Shown here piece by piece: positions 18,446 to 26,630 of a DNA stretch of 64,000 bases. The stretch is taken from contig JBIOHC010000001.1 in the NCBI GenBank assembly GCA_044448685.1, forward strand, positions 62,001-126,000, written 5' to 3'. A program made the translations under genes and the position numbers. Positions within the stretch are counted from its first letter, which is position 1; each line of letters begins with the position of its first letter. This stretch comes from Palsa-965 sp044448685 (GTDB taxonomy: Bacteria > Bacteroidota > Bacteroidia > Palsa-965). The notes beneath the pieces were generated by a model. The model was given only the letters and a program-made list of their open reading frames with translations, searched no databases and had not been told where the DNA came from.

Positions 18446-18482
18446 TGTAAGATGATAGGTAATCCAACCCCTGTAAAAACTG

Positions 18483-19910
18483 ATGATGAACAAAAATCTC
18501 TTCATTTTATTCTTATTCCTGTCTCAGGCCGGTCTTTCACAGGTCAAAAAATGGTCCCTGAAGGAGTGTATGCAAACAGCATTGGAGCATAATATCAGTC
18601 TGAACCAAAATAAACTTACCATCGAGTCTGCTCGGGCTGTTTGGGAGCAAAGTCAGTATAACCTCTATCCTACCCTGAATCTGAGTGATGCACAGAACTT
18701 CAATTTCGGACGTTCCATAGACCCGGTTTCGTACCAGTATACCAGCCAGAATTTTGCAACCAATACCCCTTCCCTGAATAGTACTGTCACCTTGTATGGA
18801 GGTTTTCGCAACCTGAATCTGGTGAAAGAAAATAAGCTCAGTTATATGGCGGGGACATTGGACCTCGAGAAGATGCAAAATGACTTGTCTTTAAATGTAA
18901 TAGGCGCTTATATGCAGGTTTTACTTGCAGCGGAAGCGATGAATCTGGCAATGGAGCAGGCTGCATCAACGAGTATTCAGGCCGAGCGGACAGAAAAATT
19001 TGTGAATGCTGGAAAGTATCCGGAATTAAACCTGCTACAGGTACGGTCTCAGCTCGCATCGGACAAATCAGCCATTGTAGATGCAGAGAACGCCCTGCAA
19101 ATTGCCAAAGTCAATCTGATGCAGCTGATGGAGCTTCCGGTTGTCCCAGAGTTTGATATTGAAAAGCCGGTGCTGGAAACGGCTCTTTCAGAATTGGCGA
19201 TAACACCGGCGGAGGTGGTTTATAAAAACGCACTTTCCTGGCAGCCCCAGGTTAAAAGTGCAGTGTACAGGTCACAGGCAGCAGAAACAGACCTCCGGAT
19301 TTCACAGGGATCTATCCTGCCCGTACTGAGTCTTTCAGGCGCATTGCGTACAAGCTATTCAAGTCTGAGAAGCCGGACCTCTGAGCAAATAAGCTATCAG
19401 CGGGAAACTATCGGGTATCTGCAAGGCAACTTATCTCAGCCTGTCATTGGACTGATTCCAGTCAGTATCATTTCATCTTCCGGTTATCCTATCGGAAAAC
19501 AATTCAGTGATAATTTCAGTCAGGCGGCAGGCCTGACGCTTACGATTCCCATATTCAATAATTTTCAGGGCAAGTATGCAATTGTCAGGTCAAAAATCGG
19601 GATTCAGAATGCCAGGTTGAATGAGGATGCGGTAAAAATACAATTACGCAAAACGGTAGAACAGGCCTGCACCGATCAGTCAGGAGCGGCAAAAAAATTA
19701 GCAGCGACAACCGAACAGGAGAAGTCCGAAGAGCGAACATATGTTGATATGGAAAAAAAACTCAATGCCGGGATCGCAAATATGACTGATTTTCTGATCG
19801 AGAAAAGCAATTACAACAAAGCCAGAATTTCCAGATTGGTGTCGAAATACGATTATGCCTATAAAACAAAAGTGGTGGACTTCTATCTGGGTAAACCGCT
19901 ATCATTCTGA
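18483..19910 (+). CDS. TolC-family outer membrane efflux channel
   Basis: A 475-residue protein with a signal peptide (about 1-20, ending GLSQ) and the two repeated coiled-coil/beta segments of outer membrane efflux proteins (WSLKECMQTALEHNISL at the start, then a second helical repeat from about residue 225). It forms the outer-membrane duct of a tripartite pump. The adaptor (5 bases downstream), ATPase and permease of a MacAB-type exporter follow directly in one operon. Two adjacent ATGs (18483, 18486) are possible starts. Confidence 0.93.
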   Translation: MMNKNLFILFLFLSQAGLSQVKKWSLKECMQTALEHNISLNQNKLTIESARAVWEQSQYNLYPTLNLSDAQNFNFGRSIDPVSYQYTSQNFATNTPSLNSTVTLYGGFRNLNLVKENKLSYMAGTLDLEKMQNDLSLNVIGAYMQVLLAAEAMNLAMEQAASTSIQAERTEKFVNAGKYPELNLLQVRSQLASDKSAIVDAENALQIAKVNLMQLMELPVVPEFDIEKPVLETALSELAITPAEVVYKNALSWQPQVKSAVYRSQAAETDLRISQGSILPVLSLSGALRTSYSSLRSRTSEQISYQRETIGYLQGNLSQPVIGLIPVSIISSSGYPIGKQFSDNFSQAAGLTLTIPIFNNFQGKYAIVRSKIGIQNARLNEDAVKIQLRKTVEQACTDQSGAAKKLAATTEQEKSEERTYVDMEKKLNAGIANMTDFLIEKSNYNKARISRLVSKYDYAYKTKVVDFYLGKPLSF

Positions 19911-19915
19911 ATAAC

Positions 19916-21124
19916 ATGAAAAAGAGTTTATTATATGGCACTGCAATTCTTCTTCTGGGGGTTGGTATCTATTACTATTACAACCATAAACAAGGTACAG
20001 CATTGCCTGTCTGGAAAACAGCCAAAGTGGAAAAAGGAAACCTGGTACAGCTGATATCCGCTACAGGAACTGTAGCGGCCGATACGACTATACTGGTCGG
20101 TACACAGGTTTCCGGTATTATTGCAAAAATCCTGGTGGATTTCAATTCTGTGGTTAAGCAGGGTCAGATCATAGCCATTCTGGATACTACATTCCTTTAT
20201 GCTTCCAAGGAAGATGCCGAGGCGACGATGGAGAAGGCAATTGGTCAAACCAATGAGATGAAAAGAGAATATGACAGAGCCCGGGAACTATTTGACCAGA
20301 AAGTTGCGGCACAGGCCGATTATGACATTGCCTTGTCGAATTATGAGTCGGCTAAAAGCACCCAGCGTTCGGCAAAAGCGCAGCTTGACAGAGCAATAAT
20401 TAATCTGCGCTATGCCACTATAAAAGCTCCTGTGAGCGGTACTGTTATTTCACGAAATGTAGATGTTGGACAGACAGTCATCTCCAGTTTTAATTCACCC
20501 ACACTTTTTACGATTGCCAATGATCTGACCAAAATGCAGGTTCAGGCCAATGTGGATGAAGCGGATATCGGATTCATTAAGGTTGGGCAAACCGTTGAGT
20601 TCAATGTGGATGCATTTGCTGATGAATTGTTTTACGGTTTGGTTCAGCAAATCCGTATGCAACCCGTTACGGTCCAGAATGTCGTGAACTATGTGGTCAT
20701 CATTGATGTAGCTAATAAAGAGCGCAAACTCATGCCCGGTCTTACAGCCAACATCCGGATTAAAGTGAATGAACATGACGGAGTACTGAAAGTTCCTGCC
20801 AATGCACTCCACTTCATGCCTCCTCCGGATTATCCCGGGACTGTTAAAGTACCTGATTCCATACTTCGCAAATCAGAGAGTCTGACAGCTCCCGCCGGTG
20901 AAGAGGTGAAGAAAAGAAGTTATGTGCTCTGGCTCAAGTCGGGAGCCTTTGTGTACCCGGTGCGGGTGATAACGGGCTTAACGGACGGATTGTTAACAGA
21001 AGTTTCTGGAAATATCAGGGCCGGTAGTGAAGTTGCTACAGGAGTTCTGACAGAAACGGCTGCTGTTACACAACAAAAAAATCCCTTTATGCCGCAATTT
21101 CCTCAGCGTAAGAAAACACCCTGA
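19916..21124 (+). CDS. Periplasmic adaptor (HlyD/MacA-type membrane fusion protein)
   Basis: A 402-residue protein with an N-terminal membrane anchor (about 5-23). It has biotinyl-lipoyl halves (VSGIIAKILVDFNSVVKQGQ and TIKAPVSGTVISRNVDVGQ) around a helical hairpin (about 95-170), then beta-barrel and membrane-proximal domains. It bridges the TolC-like channel and the MacB permease. Length and order match MacA. The next gene begins 2 bases after its stop, so translation is probably coupled. Confidence 0.93.
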   Translation: MKKSLLYGTAILLLGVGIYYYYNHKQGTALPVWKTAKVEKGNLVQLISATGTVAADTTILVGTQVSGIIAKILVDFNSVVKQGQIIAILDTTFLYASKEDAEATMEKAIGQTNEMKREYDRARELFDQKVAAQADYDIALSNYESAKSTQRSAKAQLDRAIINLRYATIKAPVSGTVISRNVDVGQTVISSFNSPTLFTIANDLTKMQVQANVDEADIGFIKVGQTVEFNVDAFADELFYGLVQQIRMQPVTVQNVVNYVVIIDVANKERKLMPGLTANIRIKVNEHDGVLKVPANALHFMPPPDYPGTVKVPDSILRKSESLTAPAGEEVKKRSYVLWLKSGAFVYPVRVITGLTDGLLTEVSGNIRAGSEVATGVLTETAAVTQQKNPFMPQFPQRKKTP

Positions 21125-21126
21125 TC

Positions 21127-21897
21127 ATGGATAGAAAGAATATCATATCCGTAAAGAATATCTGGAAAATATACCGGACAGGGGATGTAGAGATGAACGC
21201 ACTGAGGAATGTTTCCCTTGAAATAAAAGAAGGCGATTTTGTTGCCATCATGGGTGCCAGTGGTTCAGGCAAATCGACTTTTATGAATATTCTGGGCTGT
21301 TTGGATTATCCAACAAAAGGGGAATATTTTATGGACGGAGCGGATGCGTTGAAAATGGATAAGAATGGATTGGCCGAATTACGGAACCGTAAAATCGGAT
21401 TCATTTTTCAATCGTTCAATATCCTGGCACGTACATCGGCGCTTGAAAATGTTGAGCTCCCTTTGCTTTATAATAACCGCTTCGGATCAAAGGAAAGAAA
21501 GGAAAAAGCCCGTAAGGCACTGGAAGCTGTTGGTTTGGGAGAAAGACTGAATTCAATGCCTAATCAGCTTTCGGGTGGTCAGCAACAGCGAGTTGCTGTG
21601 GCAAGGGCACTTATCAATGATCCGGTGGTAATCATGGCAGATGAACCGACCGGTAACCTGGATACAAGAACGAGCTATGAAATTATGGACATTTTTCAGA
21701 AACTGAACAACCACGGAATTACAATTGTGATGGTTACCCACGAACCCGATATAGCGCAATGTGCCACAAGTAACGTTCTATTCAGGGATGGACAGATTAT
21801 ATCCAATTCGCTGGTTCAAAACAGAAAGATAGCGAAAGAGGAATTAAAAAAATTGGAGGAACTCAGACAAAAAGAAGAATCACTTGAGAACACTTAA
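21127..21897 (+). CDS. MacB-type ABC transporter ATPase
   Basis: A 256-residue LolD/MacB-family ATPase. Walker A is GASGSGKST, the signature is LSGGQQQRVAVARAL, Walker B is VIMADEPTGNLD and the switch His is in MVTHEPD. It powers the mechanotransmission-type exporter whose permease is encoded by the overlapping next gene. The substrate of such pumps ranges from macrolides to peptides and lipoproteins; nothing here narrows it. Confidence 0.96.
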   Translation: MDRKNIISVKNIWKIYRTGDVEMNALRNVSLEIKEGDFVAIMGASGSGKSTFMNILGCLDYPTKGEYFMDGADALKMDKNGLAELRNRKIGFIFQSFNILARTSALENVELPLLYNNRFGSKERKEKARKALEAVGLGERLNSMPNQLSGGQQQRVAVARALINDPVVIMADEPTGNLDTRTSYEIMDIFQKLNNHGITIVMVTHEPDIAQCATSNVLFRDGQIISNSLVQNRKIAKEELKKLEELRQKEESLENT

Positions 21898-23107
21898 TCT
21901 CATAAAAGTGGCAGGCCGGAGCCTCAGTAAAAATCTGCTCCGCACATTCCTTACCATGCTCGGTATAATTATCGGGGTTGGCTCTGTTATTGCCATGCTT
22001 GCTATTGGTGAAGGTTCCAGACAGAATATACAGGCATCGGTAGCAAGTCTCGGAACGAATTCAATTATGATATTTCCCGGATCAATGAATATGGGAGGAG
22101 TCCGGATGGGAGCCGGCTCCTATTCCACACTTACCTTAAAGGATGCCGATGCCATTGGCATACGATGTGATAAGGTGAATCATGTAGCTCCGGTGGTTAA
22201 TAAAGGTGTTCAGGTTATTTCAGGGGCCCAGAACTGGAGGACAATTATTGTAGGCAGCACAGAAGAATATCTGACGATCCGAAACCTTTCTGTTGGCAGT
22301 GGGGCACTATTCACACCGGCGGATGACAGGGCAGCCTCCAAAGTATGTGTGATCGGTCAAACGGTTGCGGTGAATGTTTTCGGAGCCGGTAAAGATCCTG
22401 TCGGGCAAAGTGTACGAATAAACAGTATTCCTTTCAGAGTTATCGGTATGCTGGATAAAAAAGGACAAAATACCTTCGGGCAGGATCAGGATGACATTAT
22501 CATTGCCCCTTTTTCAACCGTTCAAAAGCGAATAATGACCTCTTCCATTTTCATCAGTAGTATTTATGCTTCGGGAGTTTCAGAAAAAGTTATAGATCAG
22601 GCAAAGGATGAAATCGGTCTTATTCTTCGGGAGCAGCATAAACTTACCGTACATGATGAAGATGATTTTACTGTGCGCAGCCAGGCCGATCTGGCCAATA
22701 TTTTCGGGTCAATATCAAAGATCCTGACAATTCTCCTTGCCAGTATTGCAGGTATATCGCTCCTCGTGGGGGGTATAGGGATAATGAATATCATGCTGGT
22801 TTCCGTAACCGAAAGAACACGTGAAATCGGGATCCGTATGGCCATTGGCGCTAAAGGCCGGGACGTGCTGATTCAGTTTATGATTGAAGCAATTTTTATC
22901 AGCTTTATAGGAGGGTTAATAGGAGTGGGATTGGGTGTTTTTGCTTCCGGATTGGTAGCACGGTTCGGAGGCTGGCCTGTAGTTATCACTTCGTATTCTA
23001 TCCTGCTTTCATTTGCCTTTTCGGCTGCAGTGGGTATTTTTTTCGGATGGTACCCGGCACGTAAGGCTGCAGGCCTGAATCCCATTGATGCACTCCGATA
23101 TGAATGA
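21884..23107 (+). CDS. MacB-type ABC transporter permease (FtsX family)
   Basis: A 407-residue permease with one N-terminal TM (about 22-42, TMLGIIIGVGSVIAML), a MacB-like periplasmic domain (about 45-270) and three C-terminal TMs. The terminal block has the family's LVGGIGIMNIMLVSVTERTREIGIRMAIGA and YPARKAAGLNPIDALRYE. It pairs with the ATPase gene. The start is a TTG at 21884 that overlaps the ATPase end by 14 bases. It is the last gene of the efflux operon. Confidence 0.94.
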   Translation: MRTLNLIKVAGRSLSKNLLRTFLTMLGIIIGVGSVIAMLAIGEGSRQNIQASVASLGTNSIMIFPGSMNMGGVRMGAGSYSTLTLKDADAIGIRCDKVNHVAPVVNKGVQVISGAQNWRTIIVGSTEEYLTIRNLSVGSGALFTPADDRAASKVCVIGQTVAVNVFGAGKDPVGQSVRINSIPFRVIGMLDKKGQNTFGQDQDDIIIAPFSTVQKRIMTSSIFISSIYASGVSEKVIDQAKDEIGLILREQHKLTVHDEDDFTVRSQADLANIFGSISKILTILLASIAGISLLVGGIGIMNIMLVSVTERTREIGIRMAIGAKGRDVLIQFMIEAIFISFIGGLIGVGLGVFASGLVARFGGWPVVITSYSILLSFAFSAAVGIFFGWYPARKAAGLNPIDALRYE

Positions 23108-23109
23108 AG

Positions 23110-23173
23110 TGACCATAATCACTCACAGAAAGGAGGAAAATCATTCCGGGACAGCTGCACCTGTTTACCTTTG
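23110..23173 (+). promoter_or_regulatory. Crp/Fnr-type promoter of the 23.2-kb genes
   Basis: TGACCATAATCA (23110-23121) precedes a perfect -7 element TACCTTTG (23166-23173). Centre to last base is 57.5, in the class I range of this window. The predicted transcript starts about 16 bases before ATG 23194. Confidence 0.65.
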
Positions 23174-23193
23174 TTATATAAAAACAAACCAAC

Positions 23194-23604
23194 ATGGATC
23201 ATATTGAGGCACTTTATTATGCATTGGGCGAACTGTGCTACGCCATTGCAAAATCATCCGGCAGGATGAGTCAAAAGGAGAAAGACCGCTTACATGAAAT
23301 CCTTAAAGGTGAATTCAGGGAACATAATGGACTGATAGACCCGGCGGAAATAATATTTCATATCCTGCAAAAGGAAGGAATGGATTCCAAAACAGCTTAT
23401 AGCTGGGCAATACATGAGATGAAACTGAACAGCGAATACATGAGTGAATCATTAAAAGCGCATTTTGTTCATGTAATCCAAAAAGTAGTGAACAATTTTC
23501 CTTCCGTTACTACCGAAGAACGTTTACTCATCAGTGATTTTATTCAGGAGTTGAATAAAATTAAAGGCGATCCGATATTCAGTCAGCTCACGGAGCATTC
23601 CTGA
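23194..23604 (+). CDS. Small helical protein, TerB-like appearance, unknown function
   Basis: A 136-residue, almost fully helical soluble protein. The beginning (ALYYALGELCYAIAKSSGRMSQKEKDRLHEIL) and internal acidic helices recall the TerB/tellurite-resistance fold, but this is only a resemblance. There is no signal peptide and there are no metal-binding clusters. It has its own Crp/Fnr-type promoter with a perfect -7 element and probably shares a transcript with the next small gene 34 bases on. Its place in the low-oxygen/NO gene island is the best clue to its role. Confidence 0.75.
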   Translation: MDHIEALYYALGELCYAIAKSSGRMSQKEKDRLHEILKGEFREHNGLIDPAEIIFHILQKEGMDSKTAYSWAIHEMKLNSEYMSESLKAHFVHVIQKVVNNFPSVTTEERLLISDFIQELNKIKGDPIFSQLTEHS

Positions 23605-23638
23605 ATGGTAATATGTTAAACAGGCAAATCGGGTAACC

Positions 23639-23989
23639 ATGCAAACGATCCAATTGTACCTGCCTCCTAACGAGGAAGCTTTCCGGGAACATGCCCGGGA
23701 GTTAAGTCTGGTTTATTATGCATCGGAAGCAGCTGAAGAAATGGGATTCACCGACATCGATGAATTTCAGGAAGCTGTAAAAAGAGCTATGGAGCTTTGT
23801 TTGCATGCCGGTATACCACTTGACATGAACTTCAAACGCATCTATAAATGTTCTTACAGCGGAATACTTTATGATTGGAAATTATCCGTACTGGGATATA
23901 AACTTGTTTGCCTGAATGGCAGCGCTGCTAACCCTCATGTGGCACGAATGCAGATCGATCTGATTCGTAATCAGGCACTTCATTCCTGA
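23639..23989 (+). CDS. Small conserved-looking protein of unknown function
   Basis: A 116-residue soluble protein starting MQTIQLYLPP. Helices (EAFREHARELSLVYYASEAAEEMG; EFQEAVKRAMELCLHAGIPLD) are followed by a beta section (YKCSYSGILYDWKLSVLGYKLVCLNG). I do not recognise the family. The last segment (NPHVARMQIDLIRNQAL) looks like a packing helix. It lies 34 bases after the TerB-like gene in the same direction and before the lipid-transporter promoter. Confidence 0.7.
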   Translation: MQTIQLYLPPNEEAFREHARELSLVYYASEAAEEMGFTDIDEFQEAVKRAMELCLHAGIPLDMNFKRIYKCSYSGILYDWKLSVLGYKLVCLNGSAANPHVARMQIDLIRNQALHS

Positions 23990-24012
23990 ATTTAACATTT
24001 TGATCCCGAATA

Positions 24013-24077
24013 TGACAATCATCACAATACATGCTGATGATGCTCATTTATTCCCCAACCAGTCACCGCTATTTTTA
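24013..24077 (+). promoter_or_regulatory. Crp/Fnr-type promoter of the MlaE-like operon
   Basis: TGACAATCATCA (24013-24024) is followed by TATTTTTA (24070-24077, last base differs from TANNTTTG). Centre to last base is 58.5, the class I spacing of this window. The ATG at 24106 is 29 bases further on. Confidence 0.5.
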
Positions 24078-24105
24078 TGATTACAAATAAGTTAGGTGAA
24101 TCATT

Positions 24106-24888
24106 ATGGAGAACCAGCGATCAGTCATGTATCCGGTCAAGAGTTTTCTGGCTGAAGCCGGGGAAATTTCGCATTTCGCATGGAGATTCTTCCGGGAAGG
24201 ATTCAGGCCTCCTTATGAATTGGGAGAGTTGCTGCACCAGGCTTATGAAATAGGCTACCGTTCTTTACCACTGGTTTCATTCACGGCCTTCATTATGGGC
24301 CTGGTTATTACCATTCAGTCTCATCCTGCATTGGAAGTATTTGGTGCTGAATCCTGGCTTCCTTCCATTGTTTCCGTATCTCTGGTCAGGGAAATTACCC
24401 CTGTCATCACCGCATTGATCTGTGCTGGAAAAGTAGGATCCAGTATAGGAGCGGAGATAGGCTCTATGAAGGTAACAGAACAGATTGATGCCATGGAAGT
24501 TTCTGGCACCAACCCATTTAAATACCTCGTTGTCACCCGGGTACTTGCTACCACACTCATGTTGCCCCTGTTGGTCATCTTTGGCGATGTGATAGCTCTT
24601 TACGGTGGTTTTTTGGGCGTAAACATACGGGGTACTACAAGCCTCTACTTGTTCTGGTCACAGGTGTTCAATAAATTAACCTTTGGAGATGTGTTCCCTT
24701 CCGTTATTAAATCGGTTTTTTTTGGATTCGTGATCGGCATTGTCGGATCTTATAAAGGGTACACAACAAATAACGGAACAGAAGGGGTAGGAAGGTCTGC
24801 CAATGCTGCTGTCGTTATTTCCTCTTTTATTGTATTTATTGTTGACCTGCTTGCAGCCCAAATATCAGATATTCTGCACCTCACATGA
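24106..24888 (+). CDS. MlaE-family ABC transporter permease
   Basis: A 260-residue inner-membrane permease of the MlaE (DUF140) family with about 5-6 TMs. Characteristic blocks are LVREITPVITALICAGKVGSSIGAEIGSMKVTEQIDAMEVSGTNP and GVGRSANAAVVISS. With the ATPase and MCE protein that follow it forms an MlaFED-like phospholipid transporter between inner and outer membrane. The ATPase start overlaps its stop by 4 bases. Promoter geometry suggests the operon is induced with the redox genes here, which is unexpected for a lipid-asymmetry system. Confidence 0.95.
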   Translation: MENQRSVMYPVKSFLAEAGEISHFAWRFFREGFRPPYELGELLHQAYEIGYRSLPLVSFTAFIMGLVITIQSHPALEVFGAESWLPSIVSVSLVREITPVITALICAGKVGSSIGAEIGSMKVTEQIDAMEVSGTNPFKYLVVTRVLATTLMLPLLVIFGDVIALYGGFLGVNIRGTTSLYLFWSQVFNKLTFGDVFPSVIKSVFFGFVIGIVGSYKGYTTNNGTEGVGRSANAAVVISSFIVFIVDLLAAQISDILHLT

Positions 24889-25631
24889 AAAAGAACAGCG
24901 AAGATAATCCGGTGGTGGTTATCCAGGGGGTGGAAAAAACCTTTGGTGATAATCATGTGCTGAAAGGATTTAGCCTGACTGTCAACAAAGGTGAAAATGT
25001 AGTGGTGTTAGGTCGCTCAGGAACAGGAAAATCAGTGCTTATTAAGTGTATTGTAAGGCTGGTGGATCCGGATGCCGGCTCCATAAAAGTGCTGGGAACC
25101 GATATGCTGGACCTTAAACACGAGGAACTCGATGCTATGCGTGCCAGGATAGGGTTTCTTTTTCAGAGCAGTGCCTTGTATGATTCCATGAGTGTAGGAG
25201 AAAATCTGGAATTTCCATTACGAAGGCATCGCAGAAAAAATATTCGAACAGATGAGAAAGCATTGGTGGTTAGTGCCCTGCAAAGTGTCGGATTGAGCGG
25301 TACCGAACATATGTCACCGGCAGAGCTCTCGGGGGGAATGAGAAAACGTATTGGTATTGCACGAACGCTTATTCTGAATCCTGCTGTGATGCTCTACGAT
25401 GAACCTACAACCGGGCTTGACCCGATAACAGGCAGGGAAATTAACAGACTTATGCTGGATGTACAGGAAAAGTACAATACGTCATCCATCATTATTTCTC
25501 ATGATATGAATTGTGTAAAAATGACTGCAAACCGCGTAGTCGTGCTTATTGATGGAAGATGTTATGCAGAAGGCACCTATGCAGATCTTAGCAGGAGTCA
25601 GGACAAACTGGTAAAGCAATTTTTTGACTAG
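24885..25631 (+). CDS. MlaF-type ABC transporter ATPase
   Basis: A 248-residue ATPase. Walker A is GRSGTGKSV, the signature is LSGGMRKRIGIARTL, Walker B is VMLYDEPTTGLDP and the H-loop is IISHDMN. The GMRKR signature variant is typical of MlaF/Mkl ATPases. It forms a complex with the overlapping MlaE gene product; the MlaD-like gene follows 2 bases on. Confidence 0.96.
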   Translation: MKKNSEDNPVVVIQGVEKTFGDNHVLKGFSLTVNKGENVVVLGRSGTGKSVLIKCIVRLVDPDAGSIKVLGTDMLDLKHEELDAMRARIGFLFQSSALYDSMSVGENLEFPLRRHRRKNIRTDEKALVVSALQSVGLSGTEHMSPAELSGGMRKRIGIARTLILNPAVMLYDEPTTGLDPITGREINRLMLDVQEKYNTSSIIISHDMNCVKMTANRVVVLIDGRCYAEGTYADLSRSQDKLVKQFFD

Positions 25632-25633
25632 TT

Positions 25634-26620
25634 ATGATTACAACGACAAAAAGCAGAATTAAGACGGGGGTCTTTGTCATAACAACCACCCTGTTATTTA
25701 TCATAGGCCTCTATAAGATTGGGGGTAAACGTCGCATGTTCAGATCTACTGTCCAGGTTACAGCGGTTTTCAAGAACGTAAATGGGCTTTGTGCAGGAAA
25801 TAACGTAAGGTTCGGAGGAATTGACGTAGGCACGGTTTCGGAGGTGACCATACTGGCTGATACCGCTGTCAAAGCCGTCCTGTCAATTGAAAATGAAGCA
25901 GCTAAATTCATTACTTCTACTGCGGTGGCTTCGATCGGAACAGATGGATTGATGGGCAACAAGATTGTGAATATCATCCCCGGTAAAAGCGGAGGGGTTC
26001 CTGTCAGGGAAGGAGGCATGCTACAGGCCCTTCCGTTAATTGAGCTGGATAATGCCATGCGAACCCTGAATAAAACGAATGACAATCTTGAAATGATTAC
26101 CGATGATGCAAAAATTGTCATGAACCGTTTCAGTGCCAAGAATACCCTCTGGAGCCTGCTTATGGATACAGCTGTTGCAGACAATGTAAAACAGGCCATT
26201 CTGAATATCAGACTTTCCGGCAGGAATGCTGTACAGATTACACATGGCCTGGACGAAATGGTCGGCAATGTGAATAAAGGCAATGGAAGTCTGGGTATGC
26301 TCATCAAGGACACCGCCCTTGCCGGTAATCTGCACAGGGCTGCCGTGGACATAGGGATAATGGGTAAACAGGCATCAAGCATGAGCAAGGATCTGAGCAT
26401 GCTGTCAGATAAGATAGTGCATGGTCAGGGAAGTGTAGGTGCTTTGCTGCGTGATACAATTATGGTGCACAGGGTGGATCAGGCAGTAGTCGATTTCAAA
26501 CGGGGAGCTGCAAATTTTGATTCGAGCATGATTTCTCTGAAACAAAATATCCTGCTCAGGAGAGGAATTAAAAAGCAGGAGAAGAAAGCAAATGCAGCAA
26601 AAAAGAAGGCGGTAAAATAA
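25634..26620 (+). CDS. MlaD/MCE-domain substrate-binding protein
   Basis: A 328-residue protein with one N-terminal TM (about 13-30) and an MCE domain (about 38-120; VTAVFKNVNGLCAGNNVRFGGIDVGTVSEV). A long helical C-terminal part follows with repeats of the form GNGSLGMLIKDTALAGNL / GQGSVGALLRDTIMVHRV, then a Lys/Ala-rich tail. It hexamerises to carry lipids across the periplasm in MCE systems. It is the third gene of the transporter operon and stops 11 bases before ccoI, so ccoI may also be read from the upstream promoter. Confidence 0.93.
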   Translation: MITTTKSRIKTGVFVITTTLLFIIGLYKIGGKRRMFRSTVQVTAVFKNVNGLCAGNNVRFGGIDVGTVSEVTILADTAVKAVLSIENEAAKFITSTAVASIGTDGLMGNKIVNIIPGKSGGVPVREGGMLQALPLIELDNAMRTLNKTNDNLEMITDDAKIVMNRFSAKNTLWSLLMDTAVADNVKQAILNIRLSGRNAVQITHGLDEMVGNVNKGNGSLGMLIKDTALAGNLHRAAVDIGIMGKQASSMSKDLSMLSDKIVHGQGSVGALLRDTIMVHRVDQAVVDFKRGAANFDSSMISLKQNILLRRGIKKQEKKANAAKKKAVK

Positions 26621-26630
26621 GTTTGTAAGT

